In this document: one piece after another, positions 43,192 through 51,600 of the stretch
Numbering within the stretch: position 1 is the first letter of the stretch
Layout: each line of letters begins with the position of its first letter
Assembly (NCBI RefSeq): GCF_018069875.1
Contig: NZ_JAGQDF010000002.1
Coordinates: 434,001 to 498,000, forward strand
Direction of reading: 5' to 3'
Source: Ideonella alba
GTDB taxonomy: Bacteria > Pseudomonadota > Gammaproteobacteria > Burkholderiales > Burkholderiaceae_C
Length of the DNA stretch: 64,000 nt
Notes under the pieces: generated by a model
Told to the model about the DNA's origin: nothing
What the model saw: only the letters and a program-made list of their open reading frames with translations
The model's database searches: none
Made by a program: the position numbers and the translations under genes

Positions 43192-44097
43192 TTACGGGCT
43201 GCCCTCGACCTGCGCCGACTCGACGCCGCACAGCAGGTCGGCCGCCCGCTGGGCCTGAGCGGCGGCGGTGAAGATGGCGCGCTTGTCGTGCTTCAGCACG
43301 GCCAGCCACGCGGCCAGGTACGCGGCATGGTCCTCACGCGGTTCCGGGCTGAGCCGGCTGCCGGCGCACACGAAGGCGGCGCCGAGCTCGGCAACGAGCT
43401 CTTCCATCGCGTAGGCCTGGTCGCCGAAGCGCTGGCCGAACTGGCGCGCCAGGCGGTCCGGGTGGCCGGTCCAGTGCACGAGCTCGTGCGCCAGGGTGCC
43501 GAAGTACGCGGCGGCATCGCGGAAACGCGAAGCATCGGGCATCTGCACGAGGTCAGGCCCCGGTGCGTAGAACGCGCGGTCGCCGCCGTGGCGAACCGTC
43601 GCGCCTGCCCGCGCCACCAGGGCCAGCGCGTCGGCGTCGGGCTGGATGGCCGCGGGCACCTCGGGTGCGGCTGGCGCAGCCAGCCCATCCACCTGCTCGG
43701 TGTTGAAGACCGTGTAGCTGCGCAGGAAAGCCACCGCCCGCCGTGCCGGGGCTTCGCCTTCGACCGCCTCGGTGCCCTCCTTGCTGGGGCTGAACTGACC
43801 GGCATAGACCACCATCGTGCCGCGCTCGCCCTTGCGAACCTGCCCGCCCAGCGCCTCGGCCTGGCGGTAGGTCAACCAGGTGCGCGATGTGAAGCCGCGT
43901 TCCATCGCTGCGCCCCACAGCAGCAGAACATTCACGCCACGATACGGCTCGCCGCCGTGCCGGCGGGGCAGCATGCCGCCGCTGGCGGCGCCACGGGACC
44001 ACGGGCACGACCAGGGGCGGACGCCCCGGTCCAGGGCCTCGACGATTCGACGGGTGACCTCGGCGTAGAGGTCGCGCTGCTGTTGCTTGCCTTCCAT
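43192..44097 (-). CDS. ardC: ArdC-like antirestriction protein (ssDNA-binding plus zincin domain)
   Basis: 301 residues. The N-terminal ArdC domain (DLYAEVTRRIVEALDRGVRPW, then YRGVNVLLLWGAAMERGF, then TWLTYRQAEALGGQVRKGERG) binds ssDNA. The C-terminal metallopeptidase-like domain has the zinc motif HELVH followed by GHPDRL and a downstream Glu (YAMEELVAELGAAF). ArdC proteins protect incoming plasmid DNA from restriction. ATG 44097 has AAAGGAG upstream. It sits on the opposite strand between the two RT modules. Confidence 0.85.
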   Translation of the reverse strand: MEGKQQQRDLYAEVTRRIVEALDRGVRPWSCPWSRGAASGGMLPRRHGGEPYRGVNVLLLWGAAMERGFTSRTWLTYRQAEALGGQVRKGERGTMVVYAGQFSPSKEGTEAVEGEAPARRAVAFLRSYTVFNTEQVDGLAAPAAPEVPAAIQPDADALALVARAGATVRHGGDRAFYAPGPDLVQMPDASRFRDAAAYFGTLAHELVHWTGHPDRLARQFGQRFGDQAYAMEELVAELGAAFVCAGSRLSPEPREDHAAYLAAWLAVLKHDKRAIFTAAAQAQRAADLLCGVESAQVEGSP

Positions 44098-44279
44098 GAC
44101 TTGCTCCTTTAGGGCTGGGGGTGCGTGTGGCACCCCGTGCCCGTCGGCGAGACCGGGGGTAGAAGAGCGCAACCGCCGCAGGCCTGGAAGGGGCACACCC
44201 CGGCTGCACGACAGGAAGCTGGGGATGCCAGGCCGGAGGGCACGCCGCAGCGTGCGGACGGTTGCGCGGCGCGAGGGGA

Positions 44280-44358
44280 GACCCCTTAGCGGGGTCATAT
44301 CGAAATTTCGCTGACAGCGAAACACAACTTGCGCTGGGCGAAGTTCTTCGGCTACACT
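44280..44358 (+). promoter_or_regulatory. Control region upstream of module 2
   Basis: The gap 44098-44346 has no gene. It contains a hairpin GACCCC / GGGGTC (44280-44296), a second hairpin TTTCGCT / AGCGAAA (44306-44322) and a candidate promoter TTGCGC (44329-44334) with TACACT (44353-44358) at 18-nt spacing. The hairpins could be operator or terminator sites, for example for the XRE regulator encoded in the module. Transcript start and operator are not proven. Confidence 0.35.
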
Positions 44359-44624
44359 CCGCCCCGAGGCTGACAGAGATAACTGTCGACTGTTGGGGTG
44401 CTACAGCACCCTGTGGGGCCGAAAGGCTCTAACTACTCGCAAGCCCACGCCGCACGGTGCCGGTCCTCCGGTGCGCGGTACGGTTGGGGCCGGTGCGAGC
44501 CTGCCCGGGCGACCCCGGGCAGGCATCTGGAAGTGAAGGGGGTCAACTCGCCGCTTTGCTCTGTTCGGTTGCGGGCGACAGCCACGGCGCACACATCCCG
44601 TGTGCGTTGTTTGGTGCAGCCGAA
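44347..44624 (+). ncRNA. Predicted structured leader RNA of module 2 (retron-ncRNA-like)
   Basis: TTCGGCT-A-CAC (44347-44357) pairs with GTG-C-AGCCGAA (44614-44624), closing about 280 nt. Internal hairpins include GGGTGC-TACA-GCACCC (44396-44411), GGGGCC-GAAA-GGCTCT with a GNRA loop, an 11-bp stem GCCTGCCCGGG / CCCGGGCAGGC (44499-44524) that resembles an msd stem, and CGCACAC / GTGTGCG. The 3' arm runs into the ribosome-binding site of the next peptide. If the promoter at 44329-44358 is right, the 5' arm would lie at the transcript edge, so the exact 5' end is uncertain. Confidence 0.45.
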
Positions 44625-44634
44625 AGGAATCGTC

Positions 44635-44787
44635 ATGAGTGACGTTCTGAAGCCTCCTCAGCGGCGGGCGACGAAGAAGCAACGCAAGAAGTCCTGGTGG
44701 GTGCGTCCCGAGACGTTCCGCCTGGCCACCGCGGTGGTCCGGCTCGTCTCGATGGTCGCCAAGCTGATTGACTTCCTGCTTCGGTGA
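44635..44787 (+). CDS. 50-residue basic amphipathic peptide, module 2
   Basis: The lysine/arginine-rich first half (RRATKKQRKKSWW) is followed by an amphipathic or hydrophobic helix (FRLATAVVRLVSMVAKLIDFLL). The layout matches the 47-residue peptide of module 1: basic head, aromatic hinge, hydrophobic tail. The ribosome-binding segment GAAAGGAATCGT (44622-44633) is identical in both. A membrane-active effector or small RNA-binding partner is plausible; no family is recognised. Confidence 0.6.
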   Translation: MSDVLKPPQRRATKKQRKKSWWVRPETFRLATAVVRLVSMVAKLIDFLLR

Positions 44788-44824
44788 TTCGTCACCCCTT
44801 TATTTCAAATTCGAGAGGCATGCC

Positions 44825-45133
44825 ATGTTGAATCGCGCCCTGAAGCTGCTTCGGACCTACCACCAGTACACCCAAGTGGAGCTGGCCAAGCGCCTTGGGA
44901 TTTCCAACTCGTACCTGAGCGAGCTGGAGAAAGGCGACAAGACGCCCGGGCTGGACCTGCTGGAGCGGTATTCCGAGGTTTTCAAGATGCCCGTGTCCTC
45001 CATCCTCTTGTTCTCGGAGTCCATCAATGAGGACCGAAAGCCCGGGGCGAAGCTGCGGGTGGCGGCGGCGGACAAGATACTGAGGCTGCTTGAGTGGCTT
45101 CAGGAACGCGATGCCGTCGAGCGCGCCGCGTAA
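44825..45133 (+). CDS. XRE-family helix-turn-helix protein, module 2
   Basis: 102 residues. The HTH spans about residues 8-62 (YTQVELAKRLGISNSYLSELEKGDKTPGLDLLERYSEVF), and a C-terminal helix (KILRLLEWLQERDAVE) may dimerise. ATG 44825 follows GAGAGG. It overlaps the reverse transcriptase by 23 nt. From memory, a published retron type carries a small HTH partner beside the RT, so it may be regulator or effector. It has no counterpart in module 1. Confidence 0.85.
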   Translation: MLNRALKLLRTYHQYTQVELAKRLGISNSYLSELEKGDKTPGLDLLERYSEVFKMPVSSILLFSESINEDRKPGAKLRVAAADKILRLLEWLQERDAVERAA

Positions 45134-45992
45134 GGCCTACGCGCTGAATCAGTCGCCGCTCTTCCGCTTGCGCGGCAAGGGGCGGTTTGAGGACGTCATC
45201 GGCGTCAAATGGGAGTCGGTGACGGACCTTCTGGCTGCCGAATCTTTTCGGGTCTGGAAGGGGCCGAAGGACCGGGAAATCCAGGCGCCCATCCATTGGA
45301 TGGCGGCAGTGCACAAGGTCATAGCCGACCTGCTCGCACGCATTGAGGTCCCGGACTACGTGTTCTCGCAGAAGGGCCGTTCGTATGCGGACAACGCGCG
45401 GCAGCACCTCGGTAACCACCCGGTCATCAAGACCGACATCAACAAGTTCTATCCAAGCGTGACCCGGGCCATGGTGTTCCGGATGTTCGTGCGCGACTTC
45501 GAGTGCGCCGCCGATGTCGCGGACCGGCTGGCCGACATCTGTTGCTACAGGCAACTGCATCTGCCTACCGGAAGTCCGCTGAGCGGCCGGGTGGCATTCT
45601 TCGCCGCGAGGGGGCTGTTCGAGGACATCGCCAAGCTCGCAGTTGCCTCAGGCTGCAAACTGACCATCTACGTCGATGACATCGCGCTCTCAGGTCCGAA
45701 CGCCACGAAGCGCCTACTGGGTGAAGTACGCATGCTCATTGCTCGCCATGGCTTGAAGTCCAAGGGCAAGAAGTCGGCCACCTTCGCTGCCGGCGCGCCT
45801 AAGAGTGTCACCGGCGCGGTCATCGTCGGTGAAGAACTGCGGCTGCCAAACGAGCGCCATCGAAAGCTGCATGAGACCCGTTCCGCATACGTCGCCGCAG
45901 ACGGCGATGAGCGAGCGAAGCTCGGCCGCCAGCTGCGTGGACGCCAGCAAGAGGCCGCGCAGATTCTTCGACCCGTGGCGCGGGCGACCTAA
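45111..45992 (+). CDS. Retron-type reverse transcriptase (293 aa), module 2
   Basis: The palm motifs are complete: A VIKTDINKFYPSV (Asp 109), B LPTGSPLSG (151-159), C LTIYVDD (Asp 189-190). NARQH (95-99) matches the retron NAxxH motif, and SVTGAVIVG (232-240) with the following RLPNERHRKLHETRSAY matches the VTG/Y region that binds the ncRNA. YVDD replaces the usual retron YADD. Length is near the retron norm. ATG 45111 has AGGA at 6 nt; a TTG at 45090 is an alternative. It ends 21 nt before a strong terminator. Confidence 0.9.
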   Translation: MPSSAPRKAYALNQSPLFRLRGKGRFEDVIGVKWESVTDLLAAESFRVWKGPKDREIQAPIHWMAAVHKVIADLLARIEVPDYVFSQKGRSYADNARQHLGNHPVIKTDINKFYPSVTRAMVFRMFVRDFECAADVADRLADICCYRQLHLPTGSPLSGRVAFFAARGLFEDIAKLAVASGCKLTIYVDDIALSGPNATKRLLGEVRMLIARHGLKSKGKKSATFAAGAPKSVTGAVIVGEELRLPNERHRKLHETRSAYVAADGDERAKLGRQLRGRQQEAAQILRPVARAT

Positions 45993-46013
45993 CCTGGCAA
46001 CGGTCGTAAACAA

Positions 46014-46037
46014 GAGAGGCGCCCGAAGGCGCCTCTC
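46014..46037 (+). terminator. Hairpin terminator after module 2
   Basis: A 10-bp perfect stem GAGAGGCGCC / GGCGCCTCTC with a CGAA loop, 21 nt after the RT stop. It shares AGGCGCCCGA with the terminator of module 1. The following bases are C-rich rather than T-rich. Confidence 0.65.
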
Positions 46038-46175
46038 CCCCCTTGCGGGGCCGTACAGTGCATTTTCCGGACGGGGCCGAGGCCACGAACGGGCGCGCGG
46101 GAACGCGCCTAATCAGCTTGTCCCGATTGCCTGCGGGTCATCGTCTGAGGGTCTACCTAGGGTAGCTCCCAGGTT

Positions 46176-47069
46176 TTAAACGGCGCGCTGCCTCAGGTCG
46201 TGTAACGTCGTCACGCTGGAACCGACCCACACCAGCGGGTCGCGCAGCTCGACCGCGACGAGCTTGACCCGGCGTTCCAGCGTTACGCGTTCCTGCAAGG
46301 GTCGGTGGCCCCACAGCGAAGTCGCGGCCAGCAGGATACGGCGGGCATGGTTCAGCTCGCGGTCGTAGACGAAGACCAAGCCTCCAAGCCGGTAGGCGCC
46401 GGCCTGGTCGAGCGGCTGGCCGACGAGCTCTGCCCACCGCAGGCAGGCCGCGAGCTGCGGCAGCGCCTTGCGGGCGGCCTCGACCTCGCACACCTCCACC
46501 GTCGCCGGCCCGTCGGCGCGGCGCTGCCAGACAGCACCGTCTGGCATCTTGCGCAGCATCTTCACCATCCGGTCCACCGGGAACGGCGCCTTGCGCCGCA
46601 GCAGCAGGTACTCCCCTGCGGTCTGGAAGCCCTCGACCTGGCGTTCAATGAGGTAACGCGTGGCGAGAGTTCGGTGGAAGAAAGTGCTGCCGGACACGCT
46701 CGACAGGTCTAGCGTGTGCTGCGCCTCGATGCCCCGGGTCTCCAGCCAGGTTGCGCCGACACGGGTCAGGCACAGGCTGCGCGAGCCCAGCGCGTTACGG
46801 CGTTCCAGCAGCAGGCCCTCGGCGACCAGCCGGCTGGCAACGCGCCTACTGACCTGCTCGGCGTATCGCGCCTTGGGCCAGACGGCGCGGGCCAGCTCGG
46901 CGATGCGGACGTGTCCATGGTGGGCGACGACACGCATGCACTTCAGCTCGTTGATGCGGGCCTGCTCGCGCCCGCTGCGGCTGTTGGTTTGTCGCGGCGC
47001 GCGTGATGGTGGCGCGGCGGCGGGCGTGGCGCCCAGCACGCCCTGCAAGTCGGAGGTCGAGACTTTCAT
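46176..47069 (-). CDS. Winged-helix protein of unknown function
   Basis: 297 residues from ATG 47069 (GGAAG upstream; ATG 47093 also possible). Residues about 45-115 look like a winged helix (MRVVAHHGHVRIAELARAVW, then VSRRVASRLVAEGLLLERRNALG, then LTRVGATWLETRGI). This is similar in style to replication-relaxation proteins of mobile elements. The remainder is a mixed domain ending VTTLHDLRQRAV. It is divergent from the alpA-like gene, with 170 nt between. I do not recognise a characterised homologue. Confidence 0.65.
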   Translation of the reverse strand: MKVSTSDLQGVLGATPAAAPPSRAPRQTNSRSGREQARINELKCMRVVAHHGHVRIAELARAVWPKARYAEQVSRRVASRLVAEGLLLERRNALGSRSLCLTRVGATWLETRGIEAQHTLDLSSVSGSTFFHRTLATRYLIERQVEGFQTAGEYLLLRRKAPFPVDRMVKMLRKMPDGAVWQRRADGPATVEVCEVEAARKALPQLAACLRWAELVGQPLDQAGAYRLGGLVFVYDRELNHARRILLAATSLWGHRPLQERVTLERRVKLVAVELRDPLVWVGSSVTTLHDLRQRAV

Positions 47070-47239
47070 GGTGGCTTCCGGTGGTAGGTCCACTGTCTAG
47101 CCACCGTCTCGCCGGCCACCGCCGTCCCGAGTGCCTGCGCGTCATTGCGCGAAGGCTAAAACGGGGGGCTTCACTCCATCGAGCCGGCAGTTCCGCCGCG
47201 CTTCGCCCGACGGGCGCACCCGTCACCTGGAGCATCTCG

Positions 47240-47431
47240 ATGGACAAGTTCATCCCCAAGTCCGCGCTGGTCGAAGCCCTCGGCGTCTCGACCCGCACCC
47301 TGGAAAACTGGATTGCGCAGCGCGCATTCCCCGCCCCGCGCCACCTGGCAGGCAGCCGGCTGTCGTTCTTCGACGTGGCCGAGGTTGAAGCCTGGCTGGA
47401 ACGCGAGCTCACCGAAGGGGGCCAGGCATGA
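47240..47431 (+). CDS. AlpA/excisionase-like HTH protein
   Basis: 63 residues with a MerR-like winged HTH (SALVEALGVSTRTLENWIAQRAFPAP, then SRLSFFDVAEVEAWLER). Small proteins of this kind control integrase and excision in P4-like elements. It overlaps the next gene by 4 nt (ATGA). Strongest candidate for the island's excisionase or master regulator. Confidence 0.8.
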   Translation: MDKFIPKSALVEALGVSTRTLENWIAQRAFPAPRHLAGSRLSFFDVAEVEAWLERELTEGGQA

Positions 47432-47925
47432 AGCGCCCTCGCAACCGCATCGCCAGCACCGAGAACGACCGCTGGTTCGAGCGCTACGGCAAGGGCGGGT
47501 ACTTCTGCCTGCCGCGGGCGATGCTGTTCAACGTGGTCGACTGCATCGACAACGCGGCCATGTATGTGTACCTCGCTCTCGCCTCCTGCCACTACGAGGG
47601 AAACACGACCTACGCTGGGCCGCACATCGCCAAGCTCACGGGCAAGGACGAGCGGGCTGTCCGCGGCCATCTCGCTGACCTGGAAACGCTGGGCCTCATC
47701 CGCCGAGAGCCGCTTGGCCAAGGCTTCAAGGTGCTGTTCCTGTGCCCCGACCGCCAGCGCATCAAGGACGGTGCAGCCGAAATCACGTCACGCAAGCTGG
47801 CGCGGCAGCAGCGCCGCGCGCTGGCTCAGAGGGCAGCGCCATCAGCGACGGATGGCGGTCACCAACGAGAGTTGCTGAATCCGCCGCCGAACGAACCGCC
47901 GCTGGAGAAGCCGCCAGCATCGTGA
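47428..47925 (+). CDS. Winged-helix replication/regulatory protein
   Basis: 165 residues. The N-terminus WFERYGKGGYFCLPRAML is followed by a winged HTH (AGPHIAKLTGKDERAVRGHLADLETLGLIRREPLG) and a basic, Pro-rich disordered tail. Proteins of this shape beside AlpA often act in replication initiation of islands; that is inference. Its last 67 nt overlap the convergent membrane-protein gene. Confidence 0.7.
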   Translation: MKRPRNRIASTENDRWFERYGKGGYFCLPRAMLFNVVDCIDNAAMYVYLALASCHYEGNTTYAGPHIAKLTGKDERAVRGHLADLETLGLIRREPLGQGFKVLFLCPDRQRIKDGAAEITSRKLARQQRRALAQRAAPSATDGGHQRELLNPPPNEPPLEKPPAS

Positions 47926-48311
47926 CGGTGGTCGGAGAAGCCATAGGCATTCCCGTTCACGTCCACATGGCCGGTGGCCATGGGCGTACCGTCAACGTTG
48001 ACCGCCGGCCCGCGGCGGTCATTGCTGCCGTGCCGCCGGCGGTGACCGTCGTCGTCATCGCCTGGGGCGTACCTCGCAGGGGCAGTCAAGCCCAGGCGCT
48101 GGCTCAGGCTGCCTGGCCCGCGCAGGCTCTGCACCGCAAGCACCAGCGCCCAGACAACACCGACCAGGAACACCACGGGGCCGACCAGAATGGCCAAGAG
48201 GTCCACCGGCTTGCCGAAGACACGAATGCCCGGGTTGAACAGCAAGCCGCCGAAGAACAGGAAGGCCCCGGCGAAGGTCAGCAGCAACCAGGTGTACGAG
48301 CGTTGGGGCAT
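47859..48311 (-). CDS. Small two-helix membrane protein with Gly/His-rich tail
   Basis: 150 residues. Two membrane helices (TWLLLTFAGAFLFFGGLLF and LLAILVGPVVFLVGVVWALVLAV) are followed by a polar, Asp/His-rich segment and a Gly/Ser-rich end (GGFSSGGSFGGGFSNSRW). No family is recognised. It overlaps the 3' end of the convergent winged-helix gene by 67 nt, which is unusual and lowers confidence. Confidence 0.55.
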   Translation of the reverse strand: MPQRSYTWLLLTFAGAFLFFGGLLFNPGIRVFGKPVDLLAILVGPVVFLVGVVWALVLAVQSLRGPGSLSQRLGLTAPARYAPGDDDDGHRRRHGSNDRRGPAVNVDGTPMATGHVDVNGNAYGFSDHRHDAGGFSSGGSFGGGFSNSRW

Positions 48312-48673
48312 GAGAGTTTGTGACTGTTGGGCCGGTGCCTTCCGTCACGCAGGTATCGGCCCGACGGGCAGGGACTTGAGCCCGGCACCGGGCCAGACGC
48401 TCGTCACACTCGCGCGCTTCTGCAGGCTTCAGCCTGCCTGACACGGGGCGGGCCAGGCCCGCCCTCGCGTCGCCCCCAGCCCAGGCCCCCCTGCCTTGCG
48501 GGTGCTCTTCACCGGGCGACAGCCGCCCGCAGGGCGGCTTCTTCTTCGGTTCTCAGAACAGGTTTTCTGCAACCGCTTCTGGTCTGAAGGACTTTGGTTA
48601 TTCGTGGGTGGTGGTCACGCGGTAACGGTATCCGGGTGGTGGTCACCCGGCACCGTTACGGCGTGACGTCGTT
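48312..48673. other. 362-nt gene-free gap containing a cruciform
   Basis: No convincing gene lies here. At 48614-48667 a near-perfect three-tier palindrome (7 + 8 + 7 bp) is present: GTCACGC / GCGTGAC, GTAACGGT / ACCGTTAC, CCGGGTG / CACCCGG with a 5-nt loop. GGGTGGTGGTCAC occurs twice (48606-48618, 48634-48646). It begins 6 nt after the res stop and may be a terminator, an operator or an origin-like element. Confidence 0.6.
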
Positions 48674-51600
48674 TCAGATGACGCCAGTCAGCTTGTCGAG
48701 CAGCTTCATCAGGTCCGGCGGCTGCCGGACGATGTGATAGCTCCACCGCCCGAAGCGCCCGTCGTTGTTGACGGCGGTGCACCAGCGGTGCGCGGCCTGG
48801 GCCTTCACCTCGGCGTCACCGGGCTGGCCCTTCACCTCGACCATCAGGCGCTCGCCCGTCGTCAGGTCCACGATGAAGTCGGGCAGGTAGCGGCGGCGGA
48901 TGCCGTCCTTGCGATACGGCACGATGAAGCCCAGGTGGTCGTTCTTGACCCACTTGGCGACACCCTCGTGGGCGTCCAGTGCGGTGGCCGCTGCCTGCTC
49001 CCAGGTCTTCGTGTCCGCGACGATGGCGTTCAGGTGGCACTTCTGCACCGGCCAGGGTTGCCGCCCGGTGAAGAACTCGACATGCCGCGTCGAGCGCTCG
49101 CCCGCAGGCCCCGGCGTGATGATGGGCCGCTCTTGCGTCTTGCCGCTCTCGTCCACCGGCATCAGCGAGTCGAACAGGATGCCCACCGCCTGCTGGAAGT
49201 ACGGGTTCAGCGCCACGTCCTGCGGCGCCCGATTGCCCGACAGCTTCAGCTTCTCGGCCAGGAACCGGGTCGTGTAGCCCAGGAGTTGCGGGAACAGGCG
49301 GTGCGTGGGGATGACATCGCCACGGTCGGCCAGCCACTGCTGCGTCAGCACCTTGGCCATGGTGAAGGCCACCTGCTGCACCCGCACCTTGGCGCGCCAC
49401 TGCTCCAGGTTCACCACGTCGGCCGCGCCGGGGCCGTAGGCGGCCAGGGCACCGTCCTGCGTGGTCAGGCCCTTCATCAGCGTCACATCGGGCACCGTCA
49501 TGGGGTTCAGCTCCAAGGTTGGCACCTTGGGCCAGTCCATGGTGAGCCGCGTCACGCCGGGGTCGGTGTAGCCCTCCACCACCGGGAAGGCCAGCTCGTA
49601 CTGCGCCTTGGCCGGCACGGCGTAAATCTGGTTGGCCGGCGGTGACGGCGGCTGCTGGGCGCCGCCCTCCACCTTGAACGGGATGAGCTCGAAGGGCACG
49701 CCGAAGACCTTGGCAGTCTCTTCGCGGAAGAAGCCGGTGGCCTCGTCCACCGCGTAGGACGTGCGCCGCAGCGCCCGGCCGACCACCTGCTCGCACAGCA
49801 GTTGCGAGCCGAACGGGCGCAGGCCCACCACGTGCGTCACGGTCGTGGCGTCCCAGCCCTCGGACAGCATGGCCACGCTGATGATGCAGCGCACGTCGCG
49901 GCCCGGCGGCACGCTGGCGTCGATGGTCACCAGGCCGTTGTCGTCGTCCTCCAGGGCCTTGCGGTTGTGCTTCTCGACCATGGCCACGTACTCTTCGGGC
50001 ACCTTGTTGCCCGGCCAGCCGGTCTTGCCGATGGTCTCCAGCACGAAGCGCAGGCGCCGCGCCTCGTCGTTCTTGCCGCCGCCTTCCGCGATGTCCTCGG
50101 CCACCTTGCTGTCCACCCGCACGGTCCACTCCCGGCCCGGGGCGTTGCGGAACTGCTCGGGCGCCGCGCCGTAGGTGGCGTTGCCGTTGGCCAGCCAGTC
50201 GTACAGCTCCTTGGCCAGCGCGGTGTCGCGGCACACGATGATGAAGACCGGCGGCACGTCGGTCTTGCGGTGGCCGGCCTTGAACTGCGCCGACCACTGC
50301 TCGGCCGTCTTGCGCCACTCGTCAGCCAGTTGCACGATGGGCTGCGTGGCGTAGCGCATCAGCACGTCGGGCGTCAGCTTGCCGCTGTGGCCTTCCTTCT
50401 CGGCAATCTCCTGCACCCACCGCCACACGTTGAAGTAGGCCGGGGTCTCGGTGCCGCCGATGTCCTGCGTGGGGAGCTGCGGAATCTTCACCAGGCCGGC
50501 TTCGATGGCCTCCAGCAGGCTGAAGTCGGACACCACCCACGGGAAGGGCTTGCCCACCTCGTTGCCGCTGCCCTGGATGAAGAACGGCGTGGCCGACAGG
50601 TCCACGCACAGCCGCACGCCGTTGGTCCGGCCGCCCAGCGCCTTGTTGATGCGGTCGAGACCCTCAATCCACACCGTGGCCTCGCGGGCATCGACCTCGG
50701 CCGTTTCCTCGTCGATGGCGAAGGTGTCCTCGGCGTCGAGCTTGCCGCGCCGGTAGGCGTGGTGGGCCTCGTCGTTCATCACCAGGATGGCCGAGCTGCG
50801 CCCCTTGCGGTTGCCCAGCACGCGGCGCAGGAAGGCGGTGTCGCTCTCGTAGTAGCGCACCTCCTTCACCTCGAAGCCGGTGAGCTGGCCCTTGTTGTCC
50901 CGCAGCTCGCGCAGGATGTCGAAGGCGCCGGTCAGCGCCTGCTGCCGGATGTCGGCCTCGGTCACCGCGTCCTTGCCGCCCACCTTCACGGTGCGCAGCT
51001 TCTCCATCGGCACGCCGCGCTTCACCACCTTGGCCGACGTGCCGTTCACATCGGTCAGCTCGCGCCGCTCCAGGTTGTGCCAGTTGGTGATGAAGACCTC
51101 GCCCTTGCGCAGGTCGGGCATGCGGTGCAGCGGCACCAGTTGCCGGGTGCGGTACAGGCTGAGCTCGTCCAGGTTGGGGTCGAGCTCGCGCAGCCGGTCG
51201 CGGATGGTGACGTTCGGGCAGACGATGAGCACCGTGTCCGAGTAGGCCGAGGCCTGCGGCTGCGCCACCTTGTTCAGGATGGACCAGGCCGACAGCATGC
51301 CCATCACAGTGGTCTTGCCGCTGCCAGTGGCCATCTTCAGCGCGTAGCGCACGAAGGCCTTGTACCCGTCTGCCTTGGCGTCGTCGCCCGGCTCGTCGCT
51401 GGGCACGTTGATGCCCTGCTTCAGGTCGTCTGGCCCTTCCACCAGGAACAGCACCGTCTCCACCGCTTCGAGCTGGGCGAAGAACAGCCGCGGCGAGCGG
51501 TCAGGCGAACGCCACAGTTCCAGCAGTTCCCGCGTTACCTTGGTGGCGCCGGCATAGTCGCGCTCGCGCCACTCGCGCAAGCGCTGGCGGATGAGGTTGG

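Noticed and set aside
42384-45992. Diversity-generating retroelement
   Set aside because: No Avd-like accessory protein, template repeat or variable-repeat target gene is visible near either RT.
42384-45992. Group II intron
   Set aside because: The RTs lack maturase and endonuclease domains, and no domain V/VI-like structure follows them.
42384-45992. Known DRT3-type two-RT system
   Set aside because: Those RTs are, from memory, much larger (roughly 450-650 residues). Here the enzymes are 253 and 293 residues and each has its own leader and peptide.
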